A stretch of DNA of 64,000 nt from Rudanella lutea DSM 19387 (lineage in GTDB: Bacteria > Bacteroidota > Bacteroidia > Cytophagales > Spirosomataceae): contig NZ_KB913013.1 of NCBI RefSeq assembly GCF_000383955.1, positions 2,586,694-2,650,693 on the forward strand, written 5' to 3'. The position numbers and the translations under genes were made by a program. The notes under the pieces were generated by a model. It was not told the origin of the DNA. It ran no database searches and saw only the letters and a list, made by a program, of their open reading frames with translations. Shown here in pieces: positions 29,477 to 38,434 of the stretch. Position 1 is the first letter of the stretch, and each line of letters opens with the position of its first letter.

Positions 29477-30651
29477 TGTACACCGACTCCAACAAACGCC
29501 ATATTGCCATTCTGGGCTCCACCGGCTCGATTGGGACCCAAGCCATCGACGTAGTTCGCGCACACCCCGATCAATTTGTGGTCGAAGTGCTCACGGCCAA
29601 CGCCAACGCCGAACTCCTGATTCAGCAAGCCGAACTCGTGCGGCCCAACGTCGTCGTGATCTGCGATGAATCGCGGTACGAGCAGGTCTTCGCGGCCCTC
29701 GATCCACTCGATATCAAGGTTTACGCCGGGGCCGCATCCGTAGCCTCCGTCGTACAAATGGATAGCATCGACATGGTGCTCACGGCCATGGTCGGCTACG
29801 CGGGGCTGCTGCCTACCATCCGGGCCATTGAAGCGGGCAAACATATCGCCCTCGCCAACAAAGAAACGCTGGTGGTTGCCGGTGAGCTGATTACCCGGCT
29901 GGCGGCCGAAAAAGGCGTGAATATCTACCCCGTCGATTCGGAGCACTCGGCTATTTTTCAGTGTCTGGTGGGTGAGTTTCATAACCCCATCGAGAAAATT
30001 GTACTCACGGCTTCGGGCGGGCCTTTCCGGGGCAAAGACCGGGCGTTTCTCGAAACCGTCACGAAAGCACAGGCCCTCAAACACCCCAACTGGAGCATGG
30101 GCGCCAAAATCACCATCGACTCGGCTACGCTCATGAACAAAGGGCTGGAGGTGATCGAGGCCAAGTGGTTGTTTGGCCTCACGCCCGAACAAATCGAGGT
30201 GATTGTGCACCCGCAGAGCATTATCCACTCGCTGGTACAGTTTGAAGATGGTAGCCTAAAAGCCCAAATGGGTCTGCCCGATATGCGCTTGCCGATTCAG
30301 TTTGCGCTGGGCTATCCCAACCGGCTCAAGTCCGACTTTCCCCGGTTCGATTTCAGGCAGTTTCCGTCGCTTACCTTCGAGCAGCCCGACCTCGAAACCT
30401 TCCGCAACCTGCAGCTCGCATTTGATGCCCTCCGACAAGGCGGCAATGCCCCATGCATCATTAATGCGGCCAATGAAGTCGCCGTCGACGCGTTCTTACA
30501 CGAACGGTTAAGTTTTCTGGGAATTTCCGACGTTATTGCGGAGTGCCTGGCCACAGCAACGTTTGTAGCCGCGCCAACCTACGATGACTATGTCAGCACC
30601 GACACCGAAACCCGCCGGTTGGCCTCCGAGCGAATTAAAAGTTTGGTTTAA
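29476..30651 (+). CDS. dxr: 1-deoxy-D-xylulose 5-phosphate reductoisomerase
   Basis: This 391-residue enzyme converts DXP to MEP with NADPH, the first committed step of the non-mevalonate isoprenoid pathway. The NADPH-binding motif GSTGSIGTQAIDVV is at the N-terminus. The metal- and substrate-binding segment VDSEHSAIFQCL lies in the middle, followed by LTASGGPFRGK and ITIDSATLMNKGLEVIEA, all strongly conserved. The ATG shares one base with the stop of the GH3 gene. In many bacteria the next gene is rseP; here a hicBA pair intervenes. Confidence 0.97.
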   Translation: MYTDSNKRHIAILGSTGSIGTQAIDVVRAHPDQFVVEVLTANANAELLIQQAELVRPNVVVICDESRYEQVFAALDPLDIKVYAGAASVASVVQMDSIDMVLTAMVGYAGLLPTIRAIEAGKHIALANKETLVVAGELITRLAAEKGVNIYPVDSEHSAIFQCLVGEFHNPIEKIVLTASGGPFRGKDRAFLETVTKAQALKHPNWSMGAKITIDSATLMNKGLEVIEAKWLFGLTPEQIEVIVHPQSIIHSLVQFEDGSLKAQMGLPDMRLPIQFALGYPNRLKSDFPRFDFRQFPSLTFEQPDLETFRNLQLAFDALRQGGNAPCIINAANEVAVDAFLHERLSFLGISDVIAECLATATFVAAPTYDDYVSTDTETRRLASERIKSLV

Positions 30652-30683
30652 CTGTTTTAGCATTGTGTCAATAACTTGTCATC

Positions 30684-30899
30684 ATGAACGAATTAACTTT
30701 TCAGGTAGAACCCGATGAGGACGGAGGATATGTGGCGAGTTCAAAACTGGCGACAGGGTCTATCATCACGCAAGGTGATACGATGGATGAGCTAAAAGAA
30801 ATGATAAAGGATGCTATAGAAGGCTACTTTTTCGATAAACCAGACGAGATGCCCCGGTTAGTCCGGTTGCAGATTAATGAAACATTCGCTCTCGCCTGA
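30684..30899 (+). CDS. hicB: HicB-like antitoxin (short form)
   Basis: This 71-residue protein has the partial RNase-H-like fold of HicB antitoxins: FQVEPDEDGGYVASSKLATG, then DELKEMIKDAIEGYFF. It ends before any DNA-binding helix-turn-helix or ribbon domain, so autoregulation, if present, would need another factor. Short proteins of this type are sometimes misnamed as a 2-oxoisovalerate dehydrogenase subunit. The stop directly abuts the hicA start (TGA then ATG). Base composition is visibly lower in GC than the flanking dxr and rseP genes. Confidence 0.82.
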   Translation: MNELTFQVEPDEDGGYVASSKLATGSIITQGDTMDELKEMIKDAIEGYFFDKPDEMPRLVRLQINETFALA

Positions 30900-31148
30900 A
30901 TGAAAGTTCCCAGAGACCTCAACGGAAGCGAGCTGGTAAAACGATTAGAAAAGTATGGCTACGTAGTTCATCATCAAACAGGGAGCCATCTTATTATAAG
31001 AACCAGAGAACCCTCCGAACACTCGGTGAGTATTCCCAACCACAAACCTTTGAAGGTTGGCACATTGAACAGTATTATTAATGACATAGCGGCACATCTG
31101 GGACTTGATAAGCAAGAATTACTGAAGCGATTGATGACCCGCAAATAG
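30900..31148 (+). CDS. hicA: HicA-type mRNA interferase toxin
   Basis: This 82-residue dsRBD-like protein begins with KVPRDLNGSELVKRLEKYGY and has the catalytic His30 in the motif GSHLIIR. The C-terminal helix (INDIAAHLGLDKQELLKRL) is typical. HicA cleaves mRNA and is neutralised by HicB. It starts with no gap after hicB, and rseP begins 15 bases after its stop, so the pair sits inside the dxr-rseP transcription unit. All residues expected for an active toxin appear intact. Confidence 0.87.
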   Translation: MKVPRDLNGSELVKRLEKYGYVVHHQTGSHLIIRTREPSEHSVSIPNHKPLKVGTLNSIINDIAAHLGLDKQELLKRLMTRK

Positions 31149-31163
31149 TTTAAAAACACGAGA

Positions 31164-32480
31164 ATGGAAGTATTAATAATGGCCGGACAGCTCATTCTGG
31201 GCTTGTCTCTGTTAGTTGGATTACATGAATTGGGTCACCTGCTGGCGGCCCGGATGTTTGGCATGCGCGTAGAGCAGTACTTCATTGGCTTCCCGCCCCG
31301 CGTGTTTAGCTTCAAGAAAGGTGATACCGAGTACGGCCTGGGGGCCATTCCGCTGGGTGGCTATGTGAAGATTTCGGGCATGATTGATGAGTCGCTCGAC
31401 ACGGCGCAGATGAAAGCCGAGCCGCAACCGTATGAGTTCCGGGCCAAACCCGCCTGGCAGCGCCTGATTGTGATGCTCGGTGGTATTATTGTCAACGTGA
31501 TTGTGGGAATCATCATTTTCGTATCGATCACTTACAAAAACGGCAACACCTACCTACCCGCCAGCGAAGCCAAATATGGTATTGTGGCTCACGACCTGGC
31601 TAAGCAAATCGGGTTGCGCACCGGCGACAAAATTGTCAAGATCAACGGGAAGGAGTTTAAAGACTTCAACGACATCCGCAGCACCGACGTTTTCCTGAAC
31701 GACAACAGCTACTATACAGTTGAGCGCAACGGCAAGCTCGAAGACATTTATGTGCCCAACGATTTTATCGACAAACTGGCCGATAAGAAAAGCGCGGGTC
31801 CGTTCATTGAGCCTATTCAGCCTTTCAAAGTGGGAGAACTGGTGCCCGATCAGCCAGCCGTGAAGGCTGGCCTGAAAACCGGTGACGTCATCACGGCGAT
31901 CAACGGCAAGCCTGTCCGGTTTTACCATGAGTTCGGCGAAATTGCCAAGCCCCTGAAAAACCAGAATCTGACACTGTCGATCAACCGGGCCGGGCAGCCG
32001 GTTACGCTCAACGTAAAAACTACCGCCGAAGGCACCATTGGTTTTTACCCCGAGTTTCTGCTAAAAACCGTAACCGAAGAGTACACGTTTGGCGAAGCAC
32101 TCAGCGTGGGTACCAAGCGGGCGTTTGGCGTGGTGTATGACAACATCAAAGGGTTTGGCAAGATTTTCCGGGGCGACGTATCGCCTTCGAAAGCCCTGAG
32201 CGGCCCTATCGGGATTGCGCAGAATCTCTTTGGCGGAGTTTGGGTATGGGATCGGTTCTGGACCGTAACGGGTCTGCTATCCATGGCACTCGCCTTTATG
32301 AACGCCCTCCCGATTCCGGCCCTCGACGGGGGCCATGCGACCATTCTGATGTACGAGATTGTATCGGGCCGTAAGCCGTCGGATCGTTTCCTCGAAGCCG
32401 CTCAGAAAGTAGGCATGGTTATTTTGCTTGGACTGATGGCCTTTGCCATTTTCAACGACGTATTCAAAGCCGTATTTTAA
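31164..32480 (+). CDS. rseP: RIP metalloprotease RseP (site-2 protease)
   Basis: This 438-residue intramembrane zinc protease cleaves anti-sigma factors and other membrane substrates. The HExxH zinc motif is at residues 21-25 (LHELGHLLAARMFG) and the third ligand is in ALDGGH (387-391). A PDZ domain lies at about 215-285 (GELVPDQPAVKAGLKTGDVI), with a further PDZ-like stretch near 130-190. Membrane helices flank both motifs. It closes the dxr-hicBA-rseP unit and is followed by a strong terminator. Confidence 0.96.
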   Translation: MEVLIMAGQLILGLSLLVGLHELGHLLAARMFGMRVEQYFIGFPPRVFSFKKGDTEYGLGAIPLGGYVKISGMIDESLDTAQMKAEPQPYEFRAKPAWQRLIVMLGGIIVNVIVGIIIFVSITYKNGNTYLPASEAKYGIVAHDLAKQIGLRTGDKIVKINGKEFKDFNDIRSTDVFLNDNSYYTVERNGKLEDIYVPNDFIDKLADKKSAGPFIEPIQPFKVGELVPDQPAVKAGLKTGDVITAINGKPVRFYHEFGEIAKPLKNQNLTLSINRAGQPVTLNVKTTAEGTIGFYPEFLLKTVTEEYTFGEALSVGTKRAFGVVYDNIKGFGKIFRGDVSPSKALSGPIGIAQNLFGGVWVWDRFWTVTGLLSMALAFMNALPIPALDGGHATILMYEIVSGRKPSDRFLEAAQKVGMVILLGLMAFAIFNDVFKAVF

Positions 32481-32496
32481 GTTTCAACGTCATTAC

Positions 32497-32535
32497 CGGC
32501 GGCCCGGCTTCGGCATGGGCCGCCGTTTTCTCTTT
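32497..32535 (+). terminator. Rho-independent terminator after rseP
   Basis: The 9-bp GC stem CGGCGGCCC / GGGCCGCCG (32497-32505 and 32517-32525) is followed by TTTTCTCTTT. Its position argues for the start of the next gene at 32545 rather than at the ATG at 32515 inside the stem-loop. Confidence 0.8.
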
Positions 32536-32544
32536 CCGCTACCC

Positions 32545-33045
32545 ATGCTTGGACGAATCGGGATTCTTGTTCTTTCGCTTTTTCTGATTGCCAGCCGTTC
32601 GGCGCATGAGTACCATGCGAGCGTCACCAATATGCAGTACAACCCCAAAGAGCACTCGTTTGAGATCAGCGTTCGGATGTTTACCGATGATCTCGAAAAA
32701 GCGCTCACCAAAGAAAACGGGGGCCAACGGGTGGTGTTTAGCGCAGCGAATACAACAAAAAACGACCCAATACTCGAAAAATACGTTCGCAGACACTTTG
32801 CCGTCCTGACTCCGCAGAAACAAAGAAAATCATTTGACTATATTGGTCACGAAACTGAAGCCGATGCCCAGTGGATTTATCTGGAGCTACCGTATGCGGA
32901 AGCGTTCCGCGGTGGCCAGATGCAGCAAAGCGTTTTGACCGACTTATTCGATGACCAGGTTAATCTGGTGACTATCAGCTATAACGGACAGAAAAAGACT
33001 TTTTTGTTTAAAAAAAATCAAACCGTTCAGGATATTAGTTTCTGA
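32545..33045 (+). CDS. Exported DUF6702-type conserved protein
   Basis: This 166-residue protein has a signal peptide (MLGRIGILVLSLFLIASRSA) and then HEYHASVTNMQYNPKEHSFE and SVRMFTDDLEKALTKENG, a pattern common in Bacteroidetes proteins annotated DUF6702. The C-terminal part (NLVTISYNGQKKTFLFKKNQ) is rich in beta strands. The function is unknown; the protein probably sits in the periplasm. The start is set after the terminator hairpin. Earlier in-frame TTG or ATG codons would place the hairpin inside the coding sequence. Confidence 0.75.
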   Translation: MLGRIGILVLSLFLIASRSAHEYHASVTNMQYNPKEHSFEISVRMFTDDLEKALTKENGGQRVVFSAANTTKNDPILEKYVRRHFAVLTPQKQRKSFDYIGHETEADAQWIYLELPYAEAFRGGQMQQSVLTDLFDDQVNLVTISYNGQKKTFLFKKNQTVQDISF

Positions 33046-33081
33046 TAATAAGTTTTCAGAAGCGATTCGCGGGTTGCGCCG

Positions 33082-33089
33082 TACTTTTG
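33082..33089 (+). promoter_or_regulatory. -7 element (TACTTTTG) upstream of lon
   Basis: Exact TAnnTTTG match 134 bases before the lon ATG, which would give a leader of about 128 bases. No TTG is found at the usual -33 spacing. Confidence 0.45.
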
Positions 33090-33223
33090 CGGTTGTTACT
33101 ACACACGGGCTGCGCCGTCCTATACACGCTGGCACGCGCCTTGTACAGGTATAGTACTCTGCTCCTAAGCCTTAATAGTACCCACAAGCATCATGAAATG
33201 CTGTCAGTTTGGCAGTCTCCCCT

Positions 33224-35839
33224 ATGTTACAAAACGATTTAGCAACTCGATTACTGCTGGCTGACTTCGACTCCGATAATCTGGAGATCGTGCCGTTGGG
33301 CTCGCCGGAAGGAATCGATGACGATTACGAACTTCCTCAAAATCTACCTATACTCCCCGTTCGCAATACAGTTCTGTTTCCCGGCATGGTAATCCCCGTG
33401 ACGGTAGGTCGGCAAAAGTCGATCCGACTGGTTAAGAAGGCGTACAAGGGGAACCGAATTATTGGCGTTGTTGCCCAGCTTAATCAAAATAAAGATGAAC
33501 CTACCGCCGACGACCTCTACCGGCTGGGTACGGTAGCGTACATCATCAAAATGATTACCCTGCCCGATGGCAACATTACCATCATTATTCAGGGGAAGAA
33601 GCGCTTTGAGATAAACCAGATTACCCAGGATGAGCCTTTCCTGACGGCCTCCGTCCGGCAAATCGACGATTCGTTTCCCAATGCCACCAAGCGGGAGGGG
33701 AAAGCGCTGATTCAGTCGGTGAAAGATGCCGCCTACAAAACACTCCGGCTCAACCCCGAGATCCCGCAGGAGGCTCGTATCGCCCTCGACAACATCGAGA
33801 GCCCCATGTTTCTGCTGCACTTCCTGTCGTCGAATATCAACGCCGAAGTAGCCGACAAGCAACGCCTGCTCGAAACCCTGGAAGGGGCCCCGCAGGCTCA
33901 ACTGCTGCTGGAATACATGCTCCGGGAGATTCAGTTGCTCGAACTCAAACGCGAGATTCAGTCGAAAGCCAGCTCAGACCTCGATCAGCAACAGCGCGAT
34001 TTCTTTTTGCGTCAGCAGATCAAGGTGTTGCAGGACGAACTGGGCATGGACAGCCCCGACCGCGACCTGGAAGAGATTCGGGTCAAAGCCGATCAAAAAC
34101 GCTGGTCGACCGAGGTGCGGGCTCATTTTGACAAAGAGCTGACCAAGCTGCAGCGAATCAACCCAATGGCCCCTGAGTACCCGGTCACGCTTAACTACAT
34201 TGAGCTGTTGGTCGACCTGCCCTGGAGCGAATACACCAAAGACAATTACGACCTCAAGCGCGCCCAGAAAATTCTCGACTCCGACCATTTCGGGTTGGAG
34301 AAAGTAAAAGAGCGCATCATTGAGTACTTAGCCGTACTGAAGCTTCAGAACGACCGCCGGGCCGACGAGGAGTCTGTGCCAACAGCCGAAGCAACCCCGG
34401 CTTCCCGAAAAGCGGGCAATAGCCGGGCTACGGGCGGAGCTAAAAACAATCACGCCGAAGGGCTGAAAGCACCAATCCTGTGTTTGTACGGCCCTCCGGG
34501 GGTGGGTAAAACCTCACTCGGTCGCTCGATTGCCAAGGCGCTCGGCCGCAAATACAGCCGGATGGCGCTCGGGGGTGTACACGACGAAGCCGAGATTCGG
34601 GGCCACCGCAAAACCTACATCGGTGCCATGCCGGGTAAGATTGTGCAGAACATTCGGAAGTGTAGCTCATCGAACCCGGTGTTTATTCTGGACGAGATCG
34701 ACAAGGTGAGTTCCGATTTCCGGGGCGACCCGTCGTCGGCCCTGCTCGAAGTACTCGACCCGGAGCAAAACTCCACGTTTATGGACAACTATCTGGAGGT
34801 TGAGTACGACCTCTCGAAATGTCTGTTCATTGCTACGGCCAACACGCTCGATACCATTCACCCGGCCCTCCGCGACCGGATGGAGATTATCGACATTGCC
34901 GGGTACACCGTTGAAGAAAAAGTACAGATTGCCAAAAAGTACCTGTTTCCAAAGCAACGCAAAGACCACGGCCTCAAACCGAAAGACCTGCAGATTGAGG
35001 ACAAAGCCATTCTGCGTATCATCGAAGGCTACACGCGGGAATCGGGCGTGCGGAATCTGGAGCAGAAAATCGGCGCACTGGTTCGAAAAATTGCCAAGTC
35101 GATTGCGATGGAAGAAGAGTATCCTCGCACGATTAAAGCTGCCGATGTGCGGAAGCTGCTGGGTGCCGAAATTTTCGACAAGGACCTGTACACCGACGAC
35201 GACATTGCGGGTATCGTAACGGGCCTGGCCTGGACGCAGGTCGGGGGCGAAATTCTGCTGATCGAGTCGAGCCTGAGCCGGGGGCGCGGTACGCTTACCC
35301 TCTCGGGTCAGCTGGGCGACGTCATGAAAGAGTCGGCGATCACGGCGCTGTCGTACCTGAAAGCCCATTCCGACGACCTGAACATCGACTACCGGCTTTT
35401 CAACCATTACGACCTGCACGTACACGTACCGGCGGGTGCCGTTCCGAAAGATGGCCCCTCGGCGGGTATCACCATGGTCACGTCGATGGCGTCGATCTGC
35501 ACCCAACGCAAGGTGAAGCCGTTTCTGGCCATGACCGGCGAGGTTACCCTACGCGGCAAAGTACTGCCGGTGGGGGGCATTAAAGAGAAAATTCTGGCGG
35601 CCAACCGGGCGGGAGTGAAAGAGATTATCCTGTGTTCGAAAAACAAAAAGGATGTCGATGAGATCAATGCCAGCTATATCAAGGACCTCACGTTCCATTA
35701 TGTCGATAATGTAGAACAGGTGCTGGCTATTGCCCTGCTACCCAATCAGGTGGGTAAGCCCATGAAGTTCGTTTTTCCCGATGAAGACAACAACCGGCGC
35801 GATCGCGAAGCGGAGCCGCGCGGTGTAGTTACCTATTAA
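33224..35839 (+). CDS. lon: ATP-dependent protease La (Lon)
   Basis: This 871-residue AAA+ serine protease degrades damaged and regulatory cytosolic proteins. The N-terminal substrate domain (about 40-240, [19 protein letters not shown]) precedes a coiled segment. Walker A is at 423-430 (GPPGVGKT) and Walker B is FILDEIDKV. The protease domain has catalytic Ser746 in [10 protein letters not shown] and the partner Lys in GGIKEKI (about 787-789). Between the coiled region and Walker A is an extra Ser/Ala/Thr/Gly-rich stretch of about 40 residues (380-418). The ATG at 33224 is preferred over an upstream TTG. A perfect hairpin follows the stop. Confidence 0.97.
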   Translation: MLQNDLATRLLLADFDSDNLEIVPLGSPEGIDDDYELPQNLPILPVRNTVLFPGMVIPVTVGRQKSIRLVKKAYKGNRIIGVVAQLNQNKDEPTADDLYRLGTVAYIIKMITLPDGNITIIIQGKKRFEINQITQDEPFLTASVRQIDDSFPNATKREGKALIQSVKDAAYKTLRLNPEIPQEARIALDNIESPMFLLHFLSSNINAEVADKQRLLETLEGAPQAQLLLEYMLREIQLLELKREIQSKASSDLDQQQRDFFLRQQIKVLQDELGMDSPDRDLEEIRVKADQKRWSTEVRAHFDKELTKLQRINPMAPEYPVTLNYIELLVDLPWSEYTKDNYDLKRAQKILDSDHFGLEKVKERIIEYLAVLKLQNDRRADEESVPTAEATPASRKAGNSRATGGAKNNHAEGLKAPILCLYGPPGVGKTSLGRSIAKALGRKYSRMALGGVHDEAEIRGHRKTYIGAMPGKIVQNIRKCSSSNPVFILDEIDKVSSDFRGDPSSALLEVLDPEQNSTFMDNYLEVEYDLSKCLFIATANTLDTIHPALRDRMEIIDIAGYTVEEKVQIAKKYLFPKQRKDHGLKPKDLQIEDKAILRIIEGYTRESGVRNLEQKIGALVRKIAKSIAMEEEYPRTIKAADVRKLLGAEIFDKDLYTDDDIAGIVTGLAWTQVGGEILLIESSLSRGRGTLTLSGQLGDVMKESAITALSYLKAHSDDLNIDYRLFNHYDLHVHVPAGAVPKDGPSAGITMVTSMASICTQRKVKPFLAMTGEVTLRGKVLPVGGIKEKILAANRAGVKEIILCSKNKKDVDEINASYIKDLTFHYVDNVEQVLAIALLPNQVGKPMKFVFPDEDNNRRDREAEPRGVVTY

Positions 35840-35841
35840 CT

Positions 35842-35882
35842 GGTTTATGGTTTCGGGGGCGTTTCTCCCGAAACCATAAACC
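35842..35882. terminator. Perfect 16-bp hairpin after lon
   Basis: GGTTTATGGTTTCGGG (35842-35857) and its exact complement (35867-35882) enclose a 9-base loop, then TCTTTCC. It uses the 'gtttatggttt' words of the 22687 element. The AGE-family gene starts 12 bases later. Confidence 0.8.
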
Positions 35883-35893
35883 TCTTTCCACCC

Positions 35894-37111
35894 ATGCTTG
35901 ACTTCCGCAACCTGTCTGCCGTGTATCAGGATAGCTTGTTGGGGAGTCTTGTACCCTTCTGGCTCCGGCATAGCGCCGACGAGCGGTGCGGGGGATACTT
36001 CAACAACCTGACCGACAACGGTCTCCCCATCGAATCCGACAAATCGGTTGAGCAACAGGCCCGGCATGTCTGGGCCTATGCGGGCCTGTACAATGCCCTC
36101 GGCGGCAGCAATGCCTGGCTCGAACACGCCCTCCGGGGCGCTTCGTTTCTGTACCAGTTTGGGCACGACGAAACCTTACGCTGTTACGCCACCGTTGACC
36201 GGCGGGGCCGCCCGATAACCCCAACGGCCGATGTCTGCACCGATGCAACGGTAGTAGGTGCATATTGCCAGATGCACCGTGCCACCGGCAACGACGAGTG
36301 GGCCATGTTGGCCAAACAAACCCTGGCAAGTCTGCTGCAACGCCGGGAGCAACGTAGGGCCGCACTTAGCCGCACCATTGATGGTTATCGGCAACTTCTG
36401 CACCTGAGCGAGCCCGTAGCCGTACTGCAAGCGCTGCTCGAAGCCAAACCCTTACTCAACGAAGAAGACTGGAAAGATGCCGTCAAGGCCTTGCTCGATG
36501 AGTTGCTGGACGAGTTTCTGGACAAACGTCAGGATATCCTGCGCGAATGGATTCAGCCTGAGGGGGCGTTTCTGAACACGCCCGAAGGTCGGCGACTCAG
36601 CCCCGGCCTGACGTTCCGGGCAGCCGCTACCCTGCACGATTTAGCGAGCGAAACCGGCAACCGAAAGGTAGCTTTACAGGTAGCAAACTGGACCATCCGG
36701 CTCTGCGAATGGGCCTGGGACGATACCGTTGGCGGGCTCGATCTCTGGGTCGACATAAAGAACCAACCCCTGCCTTTCCCCGACTCGAAACAACGCTGGG
36801 CCCCGGTTCATCTCGATTGTCTGGCGGCTCTGACCAAAGCCTATTTCTACACCCGCCACCCCGACGCGCCTAAGTGGATTGGGCGCGTACACAACTACAC
36901 GATCGAGCACTTTCCCGATCCTCAGCACGGTGGCTGGCACCTGGCCCTCAACCGGCAGGGTAAACCTCTGTTCCCGGTAAAAGCCACCCTCACCTGCGGA
37001 GCTGGTGATCTCATAAAACCCCTGCTTGATACCTGGCACATGACCGAACAATGCGCCAAGATGCAGCCCATGGGCAGCTTCGGCCGGGGTCTGCGCGTTG
37101 GGGGGATGTAG
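35894..37111 (+). CDS. AGE-family N-acylglucosamine 2-epimerase-like protein
   Basis: This 405-residue protein matches the (alpha/alpha)6-barrel AGE family, which epimerises N-acylglucosamine/mannosamine or related sugars such as cellobiose and mannose. Segments supporting this are FWLRHSADERCGGYFNNLTD at the N-terminus, QQARHVWAYAGLYNAL, PEGAFLNTPEGRRLSPG and DPQHGGWHLALNRQG. The His residues of RHVWAYA and the C-terminal GGWH region are those expected to act in catalysis. The exact sugar cannot be told from sequence. The gene is isolated between the lon terminator and the convergent DUF2520-type gene. Confidence 0.83.
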   Translation: MLDFRNLSAVYQDSLLGSLVPFWLRHSADERCGGYFNNLTDNGLPIESDKSVEQQARHVWAYAGLYNALGGSNAWLEHALRGASFLYQFGHDETLRCYATVDRRGRPITPTADVCTDATVVGAYCQMHRATGNDEWAMLAKQTLASLLQRREQRRAALSRTIDGYRQLLHLSEPVAVLQALLEAKPLLNEEDWKDAVKALLDELLDEFLDKRQDILREWIQPEGAFLNTPEGRRLSPGLTFRAAATLHDLASETGNRKVALQVANWTIRLCEWAWDDTVGGLDLWVDIKNQPLPFPDSKQRWAPVHLDCLAALTKAYFYTRHPDAPKWIGRVHNYTIEHFPDPQHGGWHLALNRQGKPLFPVKATLTCGAGDLIKPLLDTWHMTEQCAKMQPMGSFGRGLRVGGM

Positions 37112-37144
37112 GGGTGGAACGTGGCTACCTATACTATTTCGAGC

Positions 37145-37163
37145 AACGTAAATAGGTTACGTT
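37145..37163. other. Small inverted repeat between convergent genes
   Basis: AACGTAA, a 5-base loop and TTACGTT form a short hairpin in the 175-base gap between convergent gene ends. It may help termination. No gene is seen in the gap. Confidence 0.35.
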
Positions 37164-37286
37164 TAGGCGAGTTTATACTTGTAATACAGTCTTCAAACCG
37201 TTTAACTCTGCCTGTTACCGTTTTCACCCATGAAGCGCGAGATACCTTACAGAAGGATTGCCAAGCCGCAACAGATACGCCCATCC

Positions 37287-38090
37287 TCACCCCTTCTCCC
37301 CCGCCCGGATACTCGCCGTGAGCAAATCATAGATAGCCTGCAGGCGGGGCTGATGCCGCAACATGTCCAGATGCGTGTCGATGGTTTTTTGGTCGCCCCG
37401 GCGGGCCGGGCCGGTTTGTACGGTAGCCGGGTCGGTGGCCGCCATACCTTTTCGGAAGGTCTCGCGGATGAGGGGCTTGAGCAGGTCAAATTCGAGGTCG
37501 TGTGCGTCGGTCAGGTCCTTGGCAATGGCAAACAGATGGTTGGTAAAGTTGCAGGCGAACACGGCTGCCAGATGAAGCACCCGGCGTTCGACCGAGTCGA
37601 CGAGGTACACAATCGAGCTGATTTCCTGCCCAAGCGCCACCAGTTGGCGTTCGGTTTCGGGGTCAGCGGCTTCAATACACAGCGGAATCTCCTCAAAATC
37701 GAGCAGGTTTTGCTGTCGGCTGAACGTTTGCAGCGGGTAAAATACCCCCGTATGCACAGGCACATCGCTGTAAACCTGCATCAGTTGGGTCAGGTCGTTC
37801 AGCGAACGGGTACCTGAGGTATGCACCACAATTGCCTCTTCGGGTAGTACCAAACGAGCGCATACGTCGGGTAAGGCATCGTCGGGGACAGTGAGGATGA
37901 ATAATTGTGATACGCTTTGCGCCAGATTAAAATCGGAGCGCGGCCGGGCGTCGTACAATACATTACTTACCAACTGCCGGGCGTGACTCAGCTGACGGCT
38001 TACAACCTCATTGACATGGTGACCAGCGTTTTCGAGAGCAGGCGCCAGATGCCAGGCCACATTGCCAGCCCCAATAAAGGTTATTTCCAT
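37287..38090 (-). CDS. Rossmann-fold DUF2520-type oxidoreductase
   Basis: This 267-residue protein starts with a dinucleotide-binding motif (ITFIGAGNVAWHLAPALENA). The middle part has FILTVPDDALPDV and VVHTSGTRSLNDL, and the C-terminal helical domain has LAAVFACNFTNHLFAIAKDL. This matches the family of Rossmann-like plus DUF2520 proteins that resemble pyrroline-5-carboxylate or ketopantoate reductases. The substrate is not known, so a specific reductase name would be overcalling. It is divergent from the sigma-factor gene and convergent with the epimerase gene. Confidence 0.83.
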   Translation of the reverse strand: MEITFIGAGNVAWHLAPALENAGHHVNEVVSRQLSHARQLVSNVLYDARPRSDFNLAQSVSQLFILTVPDDALPDVCARLVLPEEAIVVHTSGTRSLNDLTQLMQVYSDVPVHTGVFYPLQTFSRQQNLLDFEEIPLCIEAADPETERQLVALGQEISSIVYLVDSVERRVLHLAAVFACNFTNHLFAIAKDLTDAHDLEFDLLKPLIRETFRKGMAATDPATVQTGPARRGDQKTIDTHLDMLRHQPRLQAIYDLLTASIRAGEKG

Positions 38091-38434
38091 TACGTTTACC
38101 CATTATACCCACTTACCGGGTCGGCATTGGTCCGTTAATTGTTCCAGTCGACAAGATAAGATGCTTCCCGCAAAGCAAGGGCGTTTTCGCCCAAATGTCT
38201 GCCGAAATGGCAGTAGCCTTGCTTTATGGTGTAAATTTTGAACAAAGGATTAATTTTTGCAGTACCTCTTAGAAAACTTGTTGCTACACCATTTGTAAAG
38301 TCCCGCGCACGCTTGCAGAATTTTATCTTACTTACAATCAGGCAACTACTCGGAAGCTACACAATCACTATAGCGATTGAATAGTAGTTTATCAGAAAGG
38401 CGCTGACAGTAAACGACAAAAACTCCTTAATTTT
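38091..38434. other. Intergenic region with structured element upstream of sigma factor
   Basis: This 344-base gap separates divergent genes and holds no ORF that I can support. It contains the multi-stem element at 38172-38225 and AT-rich promoter-like sequence (TAATTTTTG at 38251-38259, one base longer than the TAnnTTTG consensus). Confidence 0.5.
38172..38225. other. Putative three-way-junction structured element
   Basis: An outer stem AAAGCAAG / CTTGCTTT (38172-38179 with 38218-38225) encloses two small hairpins: GGGCG-TTTT-CGCCC (38179-38192, sharing one G with the outer stem) and CTGCC-GAAAT-GGCAG (38199-38213). The fold is symmetric enough to form from either strand. It lies about 210 bases before the sigma-factor start. 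Confidence 0.5.
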
